From Lepisosteus oculatus (lineage: Eukaryota > Chordata > Actinopteri > Semionotiformes > Lepisosteidae): a stretch of 64,000 nt of DNA. The notes beneath the pieces were generated by a model, which was not told where the DNA came from, ran no database searches, and saw only the letters and a program-made list of their open reading frames with translations. Shown piece after piece: positions 33,194 to 44,540 of the stretch. The stretch spans positions 45,280,979-45,344,978 of the forward strand of contig NC_090704.1 of NCBI RefSeq assembly GCF_040954835.1, given 5' to 3'. The position numbers and the translations under genes were made by a program. Every line of letters starts with the position of its first letter. Within the stretch, counting starts at the first letter, position 1.

Positions 33194-36100
33194 GTGAGTA
33201 ACGGATCCTCTCTTCCTTCTTTCCCTGACGCCGTCTTTTCCCTGCGGGACGCGGCCCTGCCCTCTAACCCACCCACCCCCCTTCCCCCCCGTTCTCCCTG
33301 GGCCGGTTGTGTGTGCGGACGGCGGATGTGTGATGAGGCACTGGGGCGTCTCAGAGTGCCTCCGGCTTCCCGGTTCCGGCCTGGCCTGGGCCCGTCTCGA
33401 TGTCCGCTGCGCCTCTTCTTCGCCGTGTGCAGTCCGTCTCCGGGCGGCCGCGGCCCGAACGGGAGCGCGCTAGAGGAAAACTCAGATCGGAGCGCTGTGC
33501 TGGAGAGACATGATTCCGAGCAACAGAATCAGTGTTGATTCTCTTGGCCTCACAGCATTGAACATGCGTCACTTCAGATTAGACATTGAAATGGAAGATG
33601 AAAGCTTGTGCAGAATTACAGTAGTTTATACATCAACGTCTGCAAGCACGGCGCTGAGCTGTAGAAATCTCATGACAATCTACTGTGAGGCTTGTCAGTA
33701 ATTTTCCAAAAGTTTCTGTCACCCAGCTGAAAATATTTGAAATAGCGCAAAACACAGTTTCTGGGCTGATTAATTACCCATTGAAAAACAGATAGTAAGA
33801 CTAATCAAACAGACAAACAGTATCTGGGTGGCTTCTACTCTCTTTCAAACTGTGGCAGCTTTAATCTGCATTCTTGTGCACAGACTACTTCACAAAGAGA
33901 AAGGAGATCTCGAATCAGTTCTGTTTAGTACAATAAAAAGCCTTGTTCATCTTTAAGAAGGGGATCCCAGACCTGCACTCTGGAACAAATTCACCAAGGA
34001 ATAAACAAAATGTTCCAGGGACAACAATGCTCACATTTGTATCCTGCAAATCCCATGGATTTAGCCATGGTTTATAACTTGGCGAACATGGTGTGCAAGA
34101 CACAGGGCTATTTTTAAACCCTCACAACCCTGAGTGCCCCAGAATTTCTGAAAAGCACTCTTACCAGAAACAGGAGAAAGGAAGGTGACGTGTCTCCCTT
34201 TTCAGGAACACAGTAAATCAGACTATAGCTCCCTCCAGGACTACAGGGTGCTCGCATTTTTCTTCTTGCGGTTCTTGCCTGGCATCACGTCCCTGGAGCT
34301 TGTAAAGGAAGGGGAACCCCAGACCCCTCTTGTCCCGGTCGCCCCCATCTTCTTCACCAAACCACACGGGGCGCAATGTCTGTCCCCTGCAGTGGAGTGC
34401 GACTTCATCTTCACCCCCCCATCCCAGTTGGCATCACTAATTACCCAACCCGAGTAAGCTGCTCGGGGCAGGAGTCTGCAGGACGGTGCTTCAGACTTCT
34501 CTTACCTTCAGAGTCCCGGAGCAGAAACTAGCCCAACTACCCTGCAACGCCTCTCACTGGGGTGGGTGACCCGAGTGCTTCAGGCACCCCGGGACACGAT
34601 CTGGTTCCAAATGTTATCACGGCAGAAATGGACAGAGCAAAGGGCCTTTATCGTCTTTGAAAAGAATGCCGTCGTTCCAATTTCTTTTTAAAGTTTCCTC
34701 CATGTTAATGCCCACACTGATCTTGGAACGTCATTTTCCAGGCTCTGCTCGCCTGGCAGTCGGCACGGCGCTGTGACGGGGTTGGGGGGGTCCCTAGAAA
34801 AGCAGGGCCTGCGGAATGTAAACAGCGAAACACCCACCGCGCCGGCAGACCTCCTGGTGGTCCGCACTGCTGGGAGAGCACGTCTCTCCAGGGCTATTTT
34901 TATCCAGGTTAACAATAACAGCCCTTCCTGCGAAGACAACAGGGGCGGCTCTTTGCGCTGTCCCGGGCCCCTGCAGATGCTGGACTCCACACACAGTGGC
35001 GTTGCTCATGTAAACGGGCAGGACAGGCAGGGCCCTGGACTCGCGCCTGTCATGCTCTGGGTTCCTGGCGGCGCGGATCCGTGGGCCCCTAGCGTCTCCG
35101 ACCTGCCAGCGCAGCGGGAGGGCCCCGCGGCCACCCCATCCACCCTGCAGCCGCGCCGACGCGCAAAACACCCACCCGGCCGGCACCGCTGAGGGGCTGC
35201 AGGGAGTCACAGCGCAGTCCAGTGAGGGTCTGAGATGAGTTCAGCTGGAGCGGAAATGGCCACTTCTGGACAGCACTGAAGGAGACACGCACAAGGAGTG
35301 TTTCCCACAGTGCCCCGGATTGCAACATTGTTACAGAGGTTTTCCGAGCCTGACTCCAGCCATGTTATTACCATGGATGGGGGTTTGAGAGTCTGCAATC
35401 TACTTATGGCCCAGTGGCTGTTCTTGATGATGTTCCGCCTTTCAGCTATTTCTGTAGTGTCAGGTCAAACAGCGAGTGTCTGTTCACAATTCTCCCAAGC
35501 CAGGCCAGGAGACCAGGTCGATGACCCTGCAGAGCCACATATGTACACTGCCTTTCCAGACCACTGCTCCAGCTCTTCAGTGGACTGAGACACAGATGTT
35601 TTGGCATTCTGAAGTGGTACGGTTCAGCTCAGAAATGTACAGTACATCTTGTATTTTGAAAGATCACGTAGAGTACAGAGGTGCAGTGGTAAGCACTGCC
35701 GCTTCAAAGTGCTGAGGACCTGGTTTCAGTTCCGGACCTGGGGTGCTATCTGTGTGGAGTTTGCTTGTTCTCCCCATCTTCGCTTGGGTTTCCTCCCGTA
35801 ATCCAAAGACATGCCGGTCGGTTCATTGTCTCCTGGGAAAATTGGTGTGAGTGTGTGTGTGCCCTGAGATGGACTGGTATCCTGTCCAGGGTGTATCCTG
35901 CCTTACACTTGTGTACCTGGGATAGGTTCCAGCCCCCCCGCAGCCCTGAACTGGATGAAAAGGTTAGAAAACGGATGGTTGGATGTATTTATGGGAAAAG
36001 TGGCCCCTGGACACTAAGTGGCAGAAGAAGCTTTGCACAGTCGTAACTTCCATTTGCAAGCTTTTGAGCTCTAGTCAGCAGTCAGTGCTCAATGGTCTCA

Positions 36101-36303
36101 CTCACTCACTCACGCCATCAGGAAGTCCAGTTCATTCAGTAAAAAACGCCTCTCAGCCTCTTCACCGAAAAACCCCTCGGCCCTCCCTGTGGTTTCTGAC
36201 TGACGTGGCCTGACGGCGGCTCCTCCCTCTCTCCAGGTCCAATGAGGAGATCAACGAGAAGGAGATGGCCTACGTGCAGGCCGAGCCCTCGCAGCCACAC
36301 TGA
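33120..36303 (+). CDS. prcd: prcd, photoreceptor disc component / progressive rod-cone degeneration protein (46 aa, two coding exons)
   Basis: PRCD is a very small photoreceptor outer-segment disc membrane protein, palmitoylated at Cys2 and bound to rhodopsin; its loss causes rod-cone degeneration in dogs and humans. Coding exons are 33120-33193 and 36237-36303 (141 nt). Exon 1 reads MCTTIMVLSTIAIFL, then RRRFSNRVK. Cys2, the hydrophobic N-terminal segment (residues 3-15) and the RRRF.NRV polybasic motif agree with mammalian PRCD. The donor gtgagt is phase 2, and acceptor ctccag supplies the base that completes Pro, followed by SNEEINEKEMAYVQAEPSQ, PH and TGA. The protein is slightly shorter than the human 54 residues. 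It lies 4.7 kb downstream of cygb on the same strand, and CYGB and PRCD are also neighbours in mammals. Exon 2 could be misread as a fourth cygb exon, but its phase and spacing fit prcd. Confidence 0.9.
33194..36236. other. prcd intron 1
   Basis: It is GC-rich near the donor. It holds one tRNA-type SINE-like repeat (35672-35985) and a short (tcac)n run near 36103. Several open frames here have no family resemblance. Confidence 0.65.
35672..35985 (+). repeat. Fish interspersed repeat with tRNA-like head (family B), near full length
   Basis: The text gaggtgcagtggtaagcact.., ctgtgtggagtttgcttgtt, ccaaagacatgcc.., ctgtccagggtgtatcctgc and aggttccagccccccc ends in aaaacggatggttggatg. This is the well-known order of a multi-copy element in fish genomes. 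Fragments are at 52645, 53590 and 57221. Confidence 0.85.
36237..36303 (+). CDS. prcd: prcd coding exon 2
   Basis: It follows a pyrimidine-rich tract and ccag acceptor, encodes an acidic tail (NEEINEKE) and ends TGA. A gtaacc site at 36334 could be the donor of a 3' UTR intron. Confidence 0.85.
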
Positions 36304-36509
36304 CCGCCGCCGCTGGCCGGGCGCAGCTGTGAGGTAACCTGGCGGGCGTGTGACACACTCTGCTGTGCTGGTGTCGCCTCAGCCCTGTCCCTGCGAGAAG
36401 GCTGTTTGTTTCGAGGGTATTGCAGGGGTAATGTGCTTCTAGCACATACAAACGTGACTCTTTCTGTAAGAAAGGTTACAGGAGAGAGACGAATGTGTAG
36501 ATGCTCCTC

Positions 36510-36860
36510 CTGTTCTCAGTTTTAGATAGATTTTCCTGCAGTTTCCACTTGTGTCTTGATTGTTTGACTCTAAGTTCTGCTGGGTGGCCTTGTCAGTGCC
36601 TTTGTGGATTTTCAATACTTGAATCAGGTTGCCCCCCTACTCTTCTCTGCTCAAGACTAAAAAGATGAGGTTCCTCTAGTAAGTCACCTCGGTGCTATTC
36701 TTTGATTGATTCCAGTGCAGCAATATCTTTTCTATAACATGGTAATCAAAACTGTACATAACATTTCAAAGCGAAGTTTTACGAGTTCATTGCTGAGCTT
36801 TAACATAACATTCAGTGACTTAATTTTCACGTTTTTCTATGTGCCTTTTATATTGTTTTC
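36510..36860 (+). repeat. Dispersed fish repeat (family A)
   Basis: It contains gcagtttccacttgtgtctt, cttgaatcaggttgcccccc, tcttctctgctcaagactaa and atcaaaactgtacataacat. It resembles family-A pieces at 3.4 and 58.3 kb in the same orientation. Confidence 0.65.
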
Positions 36861-39333
36861 CCACTTCCTGATGGAAATGATGTGTCAACAACTCTTGCGC
36901 AAAGACGGCTTCTTCAAGCTTTATTTTTAGAGTGCAGCGTGTCTGCAGCTCCTGCTGCCAGGGGAATGTGAAGGGCTCTTATCACACTGTTCTTACCGAA
37001 CGCTCAGGTGGTTTTGCACAGATGCTAAAAGCTTTTACCTCCGTTTCTACTTTGGCTCTGCGGTGCATGTTCCTCACGGAGCGCAGCCCCTGTAGAATAT
37101 TGAACTCCAAATGAGTCGGGTACAATCTGAGGAGCACGTGTCTCCAAAGGACTTCCTCCTTAAATGAAATAGGAAGTGATTTTTCAAGGCTACAAAATAA
37201 ATGATTAACAATGAAAATCACTTCAATGTGCATCCACCTAAGCTGGTATATTCCATTATACAGTATTCCTTGTTTCTTTCTGGGGAAGTACACTTGGTGC
37301 CCTGCAAACCCTTTGAAAAGCCCATGGAGTCAAGTACATAGAATACAGTACATAGAGTCAAGGCTGAAGTAAATGCACAGTGTAGATATGCCAAGGTCTT
37401 GCTAAAGGCCATTATATTGATGTAGTAAACTTCTACAATGGAAGAGCTCCTCTGGTAGGTGATTGGTTGACCTGTGCAGATACAGCTCTGCCTCTTCCAC
37501 CCTTTCTGCTCCCCTTGTGTCTCCATGGAAACCAGGTTAAGGCTCCCTGGAAGCACACATGATCTCCCCACAGAGCTGTTAGAGCAAATATCGAAAGCAG
37601 TCAAACTCAATCACCGCCGTTAATCTGCTGGGCACTTGCAAGGAGTAAGGAGCAACTCAGCCGCGTTGTGAAAGCTGGCTTCTTAAAAGAAACAGCTGGT
37701 TGACATCCAGCTACTGTCTACCAGATAAGCTAGATGGGACCCTCTCTCGCTCGTAACCTTTCTGACGTTCTTATATCACCAAGTCCTTTCACACGTGCTT
37801 GAAACTGCACTCTGAAATTCAGTCTCAGGGCTCAGACGTATCACAATGAAGTGCAATGAAGCTCTGAAGTACGTAGCTCCCCTGGGTGATGAAGAAATTA
37901 AGAAACATTTTTCTGTTTTTTAGAACAACATTGTTTAAAATGAATTGCTTATCATGACCAATTTTAGGAAAAAGACAAAATCTTTGGAAAACCAAACCTC
38001 TGTCTACTAGTGAACAGGACGTACACTTTAAATAACAGGTTTAATTCAGATCCTCTCTAAATATGCCTCTCTTATCTGTATACAGAACACTGAAATTGCC
38101 TATAAATGTTCCGAAGGGGAATACAGCTTAGAAAAACGTTTCAGTTGCTTTTACTCTAATGCATTCAAGAATTCTTGTAGCTGATTTCAAATGAAAAACT
38201 CATCTGGCAGAGAAGAAACAGCTCCCTTGTCTCACAACCATGGACGCACAAGACTTTGCGGAGCTTGTTGGTGCTGGACTGAAGCCTCAGGTACTGGCTC
38301 AGGGACTGAGTTACCTGACCAGCGGGTGCTTCATTGCAGGGTACCAGGCCTGTGAGGACTCTTTCGGACAGTTCATATTACAGCTTCCCACACCCTGCTG
38401 ACGAGCTGCTTCATGCAGAGACTGTGCTGCCAGTGGGACAGGCAACCCGGGACCAGCCGGTAGTCTGAGCAGTGAAGGAATGTGAGAGACTGGAGCGCAG
38501 CAAGGAGACAGAGTTGCACACTTAGAGGCAACAGCCTGTTTTTAGCTCTTAAGTGCTGCCTTCCCCTGCTGCGCTGCTGTTTCGTGCTAAATGATTTAAA
38601 ACTTGTGCACTCACGCATTGGGCTTTGGTTGGGCTGCTCAAGAGCCGTGTGTACCCGGGTGTCCTCTGAGATAATCAATGCTGGAATTTGAAAATATCAA
38701 TACTGTGAAAATATAACATTTTCTCTAAGAGCACCTCCCTGGGTATTTATGACTACTTTTCTTAGGACACAGACATTTGTGTATTAGAAATGTAGAGATT
38801 TGTTTATTCGAGACTGGGGTATAATTAGACCAATATTTACACAATTTGGTTTATTTAGTAAATAAAGCATGAGATTCTGCAGACTTTCTAAAGGAACTGT
38901 GTTTTGAATTTTGACAATGGGAAAATTTCAGATGGAAAGTTGGCTGGAAAGGGTCGACTCTTCTGCTCTCCATTAGGTTGACGTCTATGTGAAGCGAAGG
39001 CATGAGAGATATTTATTTTTCAACTTGTCTGTCTTACCTTGTAGATGCGGGTTCTAGTTGTACAGGATGTTCAGGTTTCAGTGCTCGAAAGCTGGTGAGT
39101 AATCTGAGCCCTGTGCATTAATGTATTACCTCCGTCCACAGTGCAGGGGGGGACTTGTGCCAGAGCAGGTCAGCACACACATTTCGGAGACTCTGAGCAT
39201 ATCTTGTAATTTAAACTTCACTGCTACATGCCAAAGATGTCTTTGGCTCCTGCTGATTACCTCGAGTTCAGTCCTCAGTCTGACACTCTTGACACTTGCA
39301 TAGGAGTTCATAGAGGCATATACATATATCACC

Positions 39334-39640
39334 CTGCAAGTCACAACCGGCAGCCCACTGTAGTTCAGCAGCTATGAGCCTGGTCAGTACCTGGATGAGA
39401 GACCTCCAGGGAAAGCTAAGGTTTCTGCTGGAAGAGGTGCTAGTGGGGCCAGTAGGGGTCGCTCACACTGCGGTCTGTGTGGGTCCTACTACCCCAGAGT
39501 AGTGACAGAGACACTATATTGTAAAAAAGGTGCCGTCCTTCAAATGAGACATAAAAACAAGGTCCTGACTCTCTGTGCTCATTAAAGCCACTGTCGCATC
39601 ATCCAGGTGGACACACTGTTGTTGTTGTTATTACTGGTGT
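39334..39640 (+). repeat. 5S-rRNA-derived SINE, 3' part deleted
   Basis: The head gagcctggtcagtacctgga, then tgagagacctcc, and the body ggtgccgtccttcaaatgag match the 10.38-kb copy. It then jumps to catcatccaggtgg and a short ttgttgttattac tail, so the middle and L2-like tail are missing. Confidence 0.82.
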
Positions 39641-40365
39641 GAATAAAAGAAGCTTGCGTTTTCTTGAGCTCACTTAATTATTTATGAATCAACTGACTTG
39701 TTTGAGTAATGAGTAATGTTAGCAGTATTACAGTATAATATTTTCAGACTTTTCTAAGCTCATTATGTTATTTCTTTTTCAAATTTGTGTTCTGATGATA
39801 CCAGTGTTAGTTACCAGTAACAGAAGTAAACCTGATTGATCTATAATTTTGTTCCCCTTTTATTACATCTACAACATTGTGATCTGTGAGTTCAGCTAGA
39901 TGAAGGGTATATGAAGAGCATCCCTCATTTCTTTACAACTGGGTACAACTGGGAAAATACTATCTGTCCCTGGCAATTTAATTGACTCTAGAATCTAGCC
40001 CCTGTAGAAACTCAGTGGTAATTTTACTAGAATGACATGCTACTGGTGGAGCTCCTTCTATTGCATGGGGCATGCAATTAATCATGCATTTTCCATCAAG
40101 AGCAGTACCTCCCCACTACTTCATACAGCTGAGACAATACAGCAAGTGCACAGCAGCTGCCTCTCTGCTGAATCACAATAGTGATTTTTTTGTTTAAAAA
40201 ATATTACTTTTACCCTCATGCCTGTCAATGCAACAAGGTAACCGATGTGCAAAACACTCCCCAGTTGATGATAGCTTATATGTAAGAGCCTGCAGACTAT
40301 AAAGCCTGAAATGGCTCCCACTGATCTGTAATGGGGAATTCATTTCCAGGACTGTAGATAATAAT

Positions 40366-40712
40366 AATAATTAATAATTATAATTTCTTACACTTATATA
40401 GCGCTTTTTCTGGACACTCCACTCAAAGCGCTTTACAGGTAATGGGACACCCCTCCACCAGCACCCGTGTGCAGCCACACCTGGATGCTGCTCCAGTACT
40501 CTCCCCACACACCAGCTCTCAGTGGGGAGGAGAACAGAGTGATGAAGCCAGTTCAGAGATGGGGATTATTAGGAGGCCATGATTGGTAAGGCCCAAAGGG
40601 AAATTTGGCCAGGACACCGGGGTTACACCCCTACTCTTTTCGAGAAACGCCCTGGGATTTTTAATGACCACAGAGAGTCAGGACCTCGGTTTTACGTCTC
40701 ATTCAAAAGACA
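40366..40712 (-). repeat. 5S-type SINE 3' half with L2-like tail, minus orientation
   Basis: The minus-oriented tail (tatagcgctttttctggaca, caaagcgctttacaggtaat) and body (ccctgggatttttaatgacc, acctcggttttacgtctcat) match the SINE at 10.4 kb. It is truncated before the 5S head. Confidence 0.85.
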
Positions 40713-40799
40713 TAATATATCTGTACTGCTACGATTTTGGCCGTATCTGGTATTTCGATAGCTGGATCTCTGCGGCAGCTCCCATCTTGTGTTTTTGTT

Positions 40800-41125
40800 T
40801 TTTTCAGAGCATCTCCGTCAACAAGATCCCCTCCCCTGATCCAGGAGATGCGTCTGACAGCCTTTTCCACCTGCTCCAAATCAGGCAGTGAACACAGAAC
40901 AGCACAGAAACCCTCCACAGCGATTTCACAAAGTCCAGGATGCTACGGAAGGATGCTCTGGTTGGAGATATCCCTGGGGATGAGCTCCGTGACACCCCCG
41001 CAGAAGAGGATTGCTCCCAGCACGCATCTCTTGGCTCGTCTGATCCAGCTTGTCCTCACTGCGCACTCTCAGCTTACTCATGGACAAATCACACCATGAA
41101 CTGTTCCCTTGAAAAACCATTGTCC
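40800..41125. other. Unresolved open segment after a strong acceptor-like tract
   Basis: A tttgtttttttcag sequence is followed by frames open on both strands (about 120 codons on plus). I recognise no domain. It may be a decayed retroposon internal region. Confidence 0.25.
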
Positions 41126-41740
41126 CTGTCTCATTCTATAGTTTCAAAACCATATTTACAATTCTTCATGCCCCTGTACCGCAGTGCTGTAATAGGTGGC
41201 AGATGAAGATACTATTATGCTTGCATAACCTAGTGGTGCCCTTGTGACAACACGCATTGACGCAATTGTCTGTTTACAGTCATGCAGTGCACAAGGCGTG
41301 GTGCGCAGGGGTGACGAAGGCCCCGTGGGAATAGCAGACAGAGATGGCTCACATTAGATGTGCAGGGGCCCCTGCTGTGTGAGTGATGAATTAGTACCAG
41401 CCAGGTGAACTAATAGGTGAATCCCATAGGTGCAGATCCCCTCAGTCAGAGCAACCTGCTGCTCACCTGTCCTGCCAGTTCCAGAGCAGCTCCACCTCCA
41501 CCAGCCACACAGCCCTCAGTTTCATGCTGTGAAACTAATTGATTAGTTTCAGAGCATGATAAAGAGCGGAAAGCAGGTGATACCACTGTCCTTGATTCCT
41601 GGGAGTGAGCACTCTTGTTTTATGGGGTAAACTCAGGTCGACAACTCCAATCCTGGAGGGACAGCATGTTGAAAGTTTTCTAGGTCTCTTTGATCCACCA
41701 ACAGCTACAGACGCTTGAAAAGAGCTCAACTGGACAAATT

Positions 41741-41953
41741 AAGCTAATAAGTAATAGGTTTATTCCATGCTGAAAAAAAGAAGAAAGAGAACACAACGTT
41801 TCGGCCGTGGAGCCTTCTTCAGGTGTGAGAAGGTGTGAGAAGGCTCCACGGCCGAAACGTTGTGTTCTCTTTCTTCTTTTTTTCAGCATGGAATAAACCT
41901 ATTACTTGTTCCTTTGCAGCCTACGCATGCTGATGCAGCTACCCACCTGAAAT
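41741..41953. repeat. Foldback element with perfect arms of about 70 bp (hammerhead-like core)
   Basis: The left arm (about 41750-41821) and right arm (about 41839-41910) appear to be exact reverse complements around the centre caggtgtgagaaggtgtgag. Each arm carries ggctccacggccgaaacgtt and gcatggaataaacctatta. The right side continues into tgcagcctacgcatgctgat, as in the 22.7-kb copy. Perfect arms imply recent origin. Confidence 0.9.
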
Positions 41954-43540
41954 TAAGCTAATGCTCATTAAGAGCAGAGGTGGAGGGAAAACATAAGACG
42001 TGTTGTGCACCAGTGGTCTGGAAGTTGTCTCTTGGTGGCAGAACAGTGATAGCATCACTTTGGGACAACCTCGTGTTCAGTTAGGTGACACTGGATTGGA
42101 GACAAAAATCCATGAAGGTGGAGCACTATTATGCTTCAAAAAGCGTAGCAATAGAAGCAAAGGAATCCCTGTCTTTCTAAAGATCCAACCTTAATTAAAA
42201 TACAGATGCAAAATCTGAAGATCAGATTGGTTCATCTTCAAAGCCCCTAACAGCAGCATGCCATCCACCATGGAGGTAAAGAGGGAGAACAGTTTTTGTT
42301 CTGTTGATGGCATTGTGTACCAGCTGCTTCCTTTGCTGCGGCACCGAAGCATCTGCGTACGCTGATACAGTGCAGTGTCTTTCCGATAGACATGTAGTCT
42401 GATGTAGACACAACTGGCTCTAATCACCCCAGACAGTGTGACCATGCACTGGAGATTCCTCGTTCTCCAACAAGCCCATGGCACAAAGGTGTTGTTCTTT
42501 GTCATTCATTTTCAACAGCCTTGCTGTTCAGCAGCTTAAAAAACCTCATCGTCTGTGCTCAATGAACTTTCTCATTAATGATCTCATTCAGCGCTTGTGC
42601 AACAAAGTCTGTATTCACTCATTAATTAAAATGACACCGAAATATTACATTAATATGTAAGATATGCATATCTTACTTTTCTAAACACAGTATGCATGCA
42701 GCAATAGCGACAGATTTGTTGTGAAGCTGAGTGTATTTTGAATCAAGCTAACAGAAAGTGATGGTGCTCGAGAGTAAGCAGCAAACTGGTAGCCCTCAAG
42801 AGACCAGGATTCAGTTTCTCTGTGAGTGTCAAAACTTTAGCAAGACACCCTGTAGGTTTCTCGTTTTGTATTATTGATGCAGAAACCTGATCCTGCCCGA
42901 GCAAAGGATGTCTTTTAACTGTGCTGTCTTGCGTGGGGCAGGGGATAACTAGCACAGGACTGGCAGACTGTTTTCTTTCACTTAAACTCTTTCACTCGTG
43001 TTTGAAGTGTCATAGTAATTTACCTTCTTTTGAACTGGACATTGAATAGGATCCACTTGTGCTACTGATGGGGACATAGTTCCAGTTCAAACAGCAGGGC
43101 TCTCAGTCAGGGAGCTGGGAGAATCTCAGCCTGCACTGAGACCCTGAAGCTCTTCTCTCTCCCAGTGCTTCAGAACATGGTATTGCGCTTTCCTTGGCCT
43201 GGAAAATGCCTTTTTCTAAAAATATATTCTTTACTAAACAGAAATGAGCACGAGAGGGGGGAGGGGAATCATGGGGCAAAAAATCACAACAGACCTAAAA
43301 GAATATCCAAGATTAACTTAATATAATTATTTACAGGAAGCCTGGAAAAACTCTTCCACCTCCCCGTGAGAGAAGCAGACCGTCCAACTCCTATCATGTT
43401 CAATGCCTTTGTCCAAAGTCTGCTTTTTCTCTCTAGAAAAACAAAATGTAAAAACTGACATTGATTCCCTTTTTTCCGCCCTGCCTGGTCAAATAAATGT
43501 TGACATGGATTGTTTCTCATCGACAGTCACAACATGTGCT

Positions 43541-43569
43541 CTCTGTGTGTGTGTGTGTGTGTGTGTGTG
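43541..43569. repeat. (TG)n microsatellite
   Basis: About 14 uninterrupted tg dinucleotides. Confidence 0.95.
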
Positions 43570-44392
43570 GACGGAGGAGGAGCAATTCATCAACCTTTCG
43601 CTCACAGTCATGCACAGATACACATTTTCTAAAACAGCTGTTTCAGACCACGAATTTCCAACGTGATACTTTTGCCCCCTGATCCGTTCAAGGTATAGAC
43701 AGGTAATGTTTTTGAGAAACGCATTAAAATGAATTCGATGGTTTAACATTAAGTCAGAACCTAGACATTACTTTGGTCATGTAATGTTGGAATATTTGGT
43801 AATATGTCAAATTAAATTTCTATTTTACAGTGTTTAATGAAGGAGGAGGAAATCCGCAACAGATAATCAGAGGACCTTTTATAAAGGATGTCATTTTTAT
43901 TGACAAGACATCAGAAAGTATTATTACTAGATTTTCATAACCTATGTATAATGACTTACCAATACTTTCTGTCTTTCTTAACTATATAATTAATATATAT
44001 ACAAAAGCTCAAATAAAAAAATTCTAAGCAAAATGATATTATGAAGTATTAATCTTTTGTCCTCTGGCTTAATCTAAATATTTTGCATATTTTGCACATG
44101 TTTTTAACAAGCAGGAGAAAGAAACCAGGAAGCTGTTTGTAAAAGAGCTCAGCAGTGAGACAGTGTGGCGATCTTCAGAGCAGGGAGAGAGAGGAAGGAT
44201 GATAGATCACCATGGCTGTGTCTTAAAGAGACTGCAGCAATTTCTGCTCAGTTCTTTTAAATTTTGCTTTTAGTTCAATGAAATAGGAAGTAAACACTTT
44301 GCAACGATACGAGAAATCAATGAATACATTTGTAGCACACACATTTCTCTTACATATACCTACAGTATATAGCCAGTATGTAAATCAAGTAG

Positions 44393-44540
44393 GTAGCTGC
44401 ATCAGCATGCATAGGTTGCAAAAGGACAAGTACAGGTTTATTCCATGGTGAAAAGAGAAGAAAAGAAACACAATGTTTTGGCTGTAGAGTGCCACACACT
44501 CAAAAGAGGCTCCACAGTCGAAACGTTGTGTCTCGGCTTA
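44393..44540. repeat. Diverged foldback-family copy
   Basis: It has a minus arm (agctgcatcagcatgcatag, aggtttattccatggtgaaa, aatgttttggctgtagag), then a plus piece (gaggctccacagtcgaaacg, ttgtgtctc). Confidence 0.7.

Noticed and set aside
36237-36303. Fourth exon of cygb
   Set aside because: cygb exon 3 has its own stop, and the block's phase fits prcd exon 1 exactly; nothing in it resembles the mammalian cytoglobin tail.
38230-38402. Small frame starting MDAQDFAELVGAGLKPQ
   Set aside because: It is about 53 codons, with no recognised family and no convincing splice context; this length is expected by chance.
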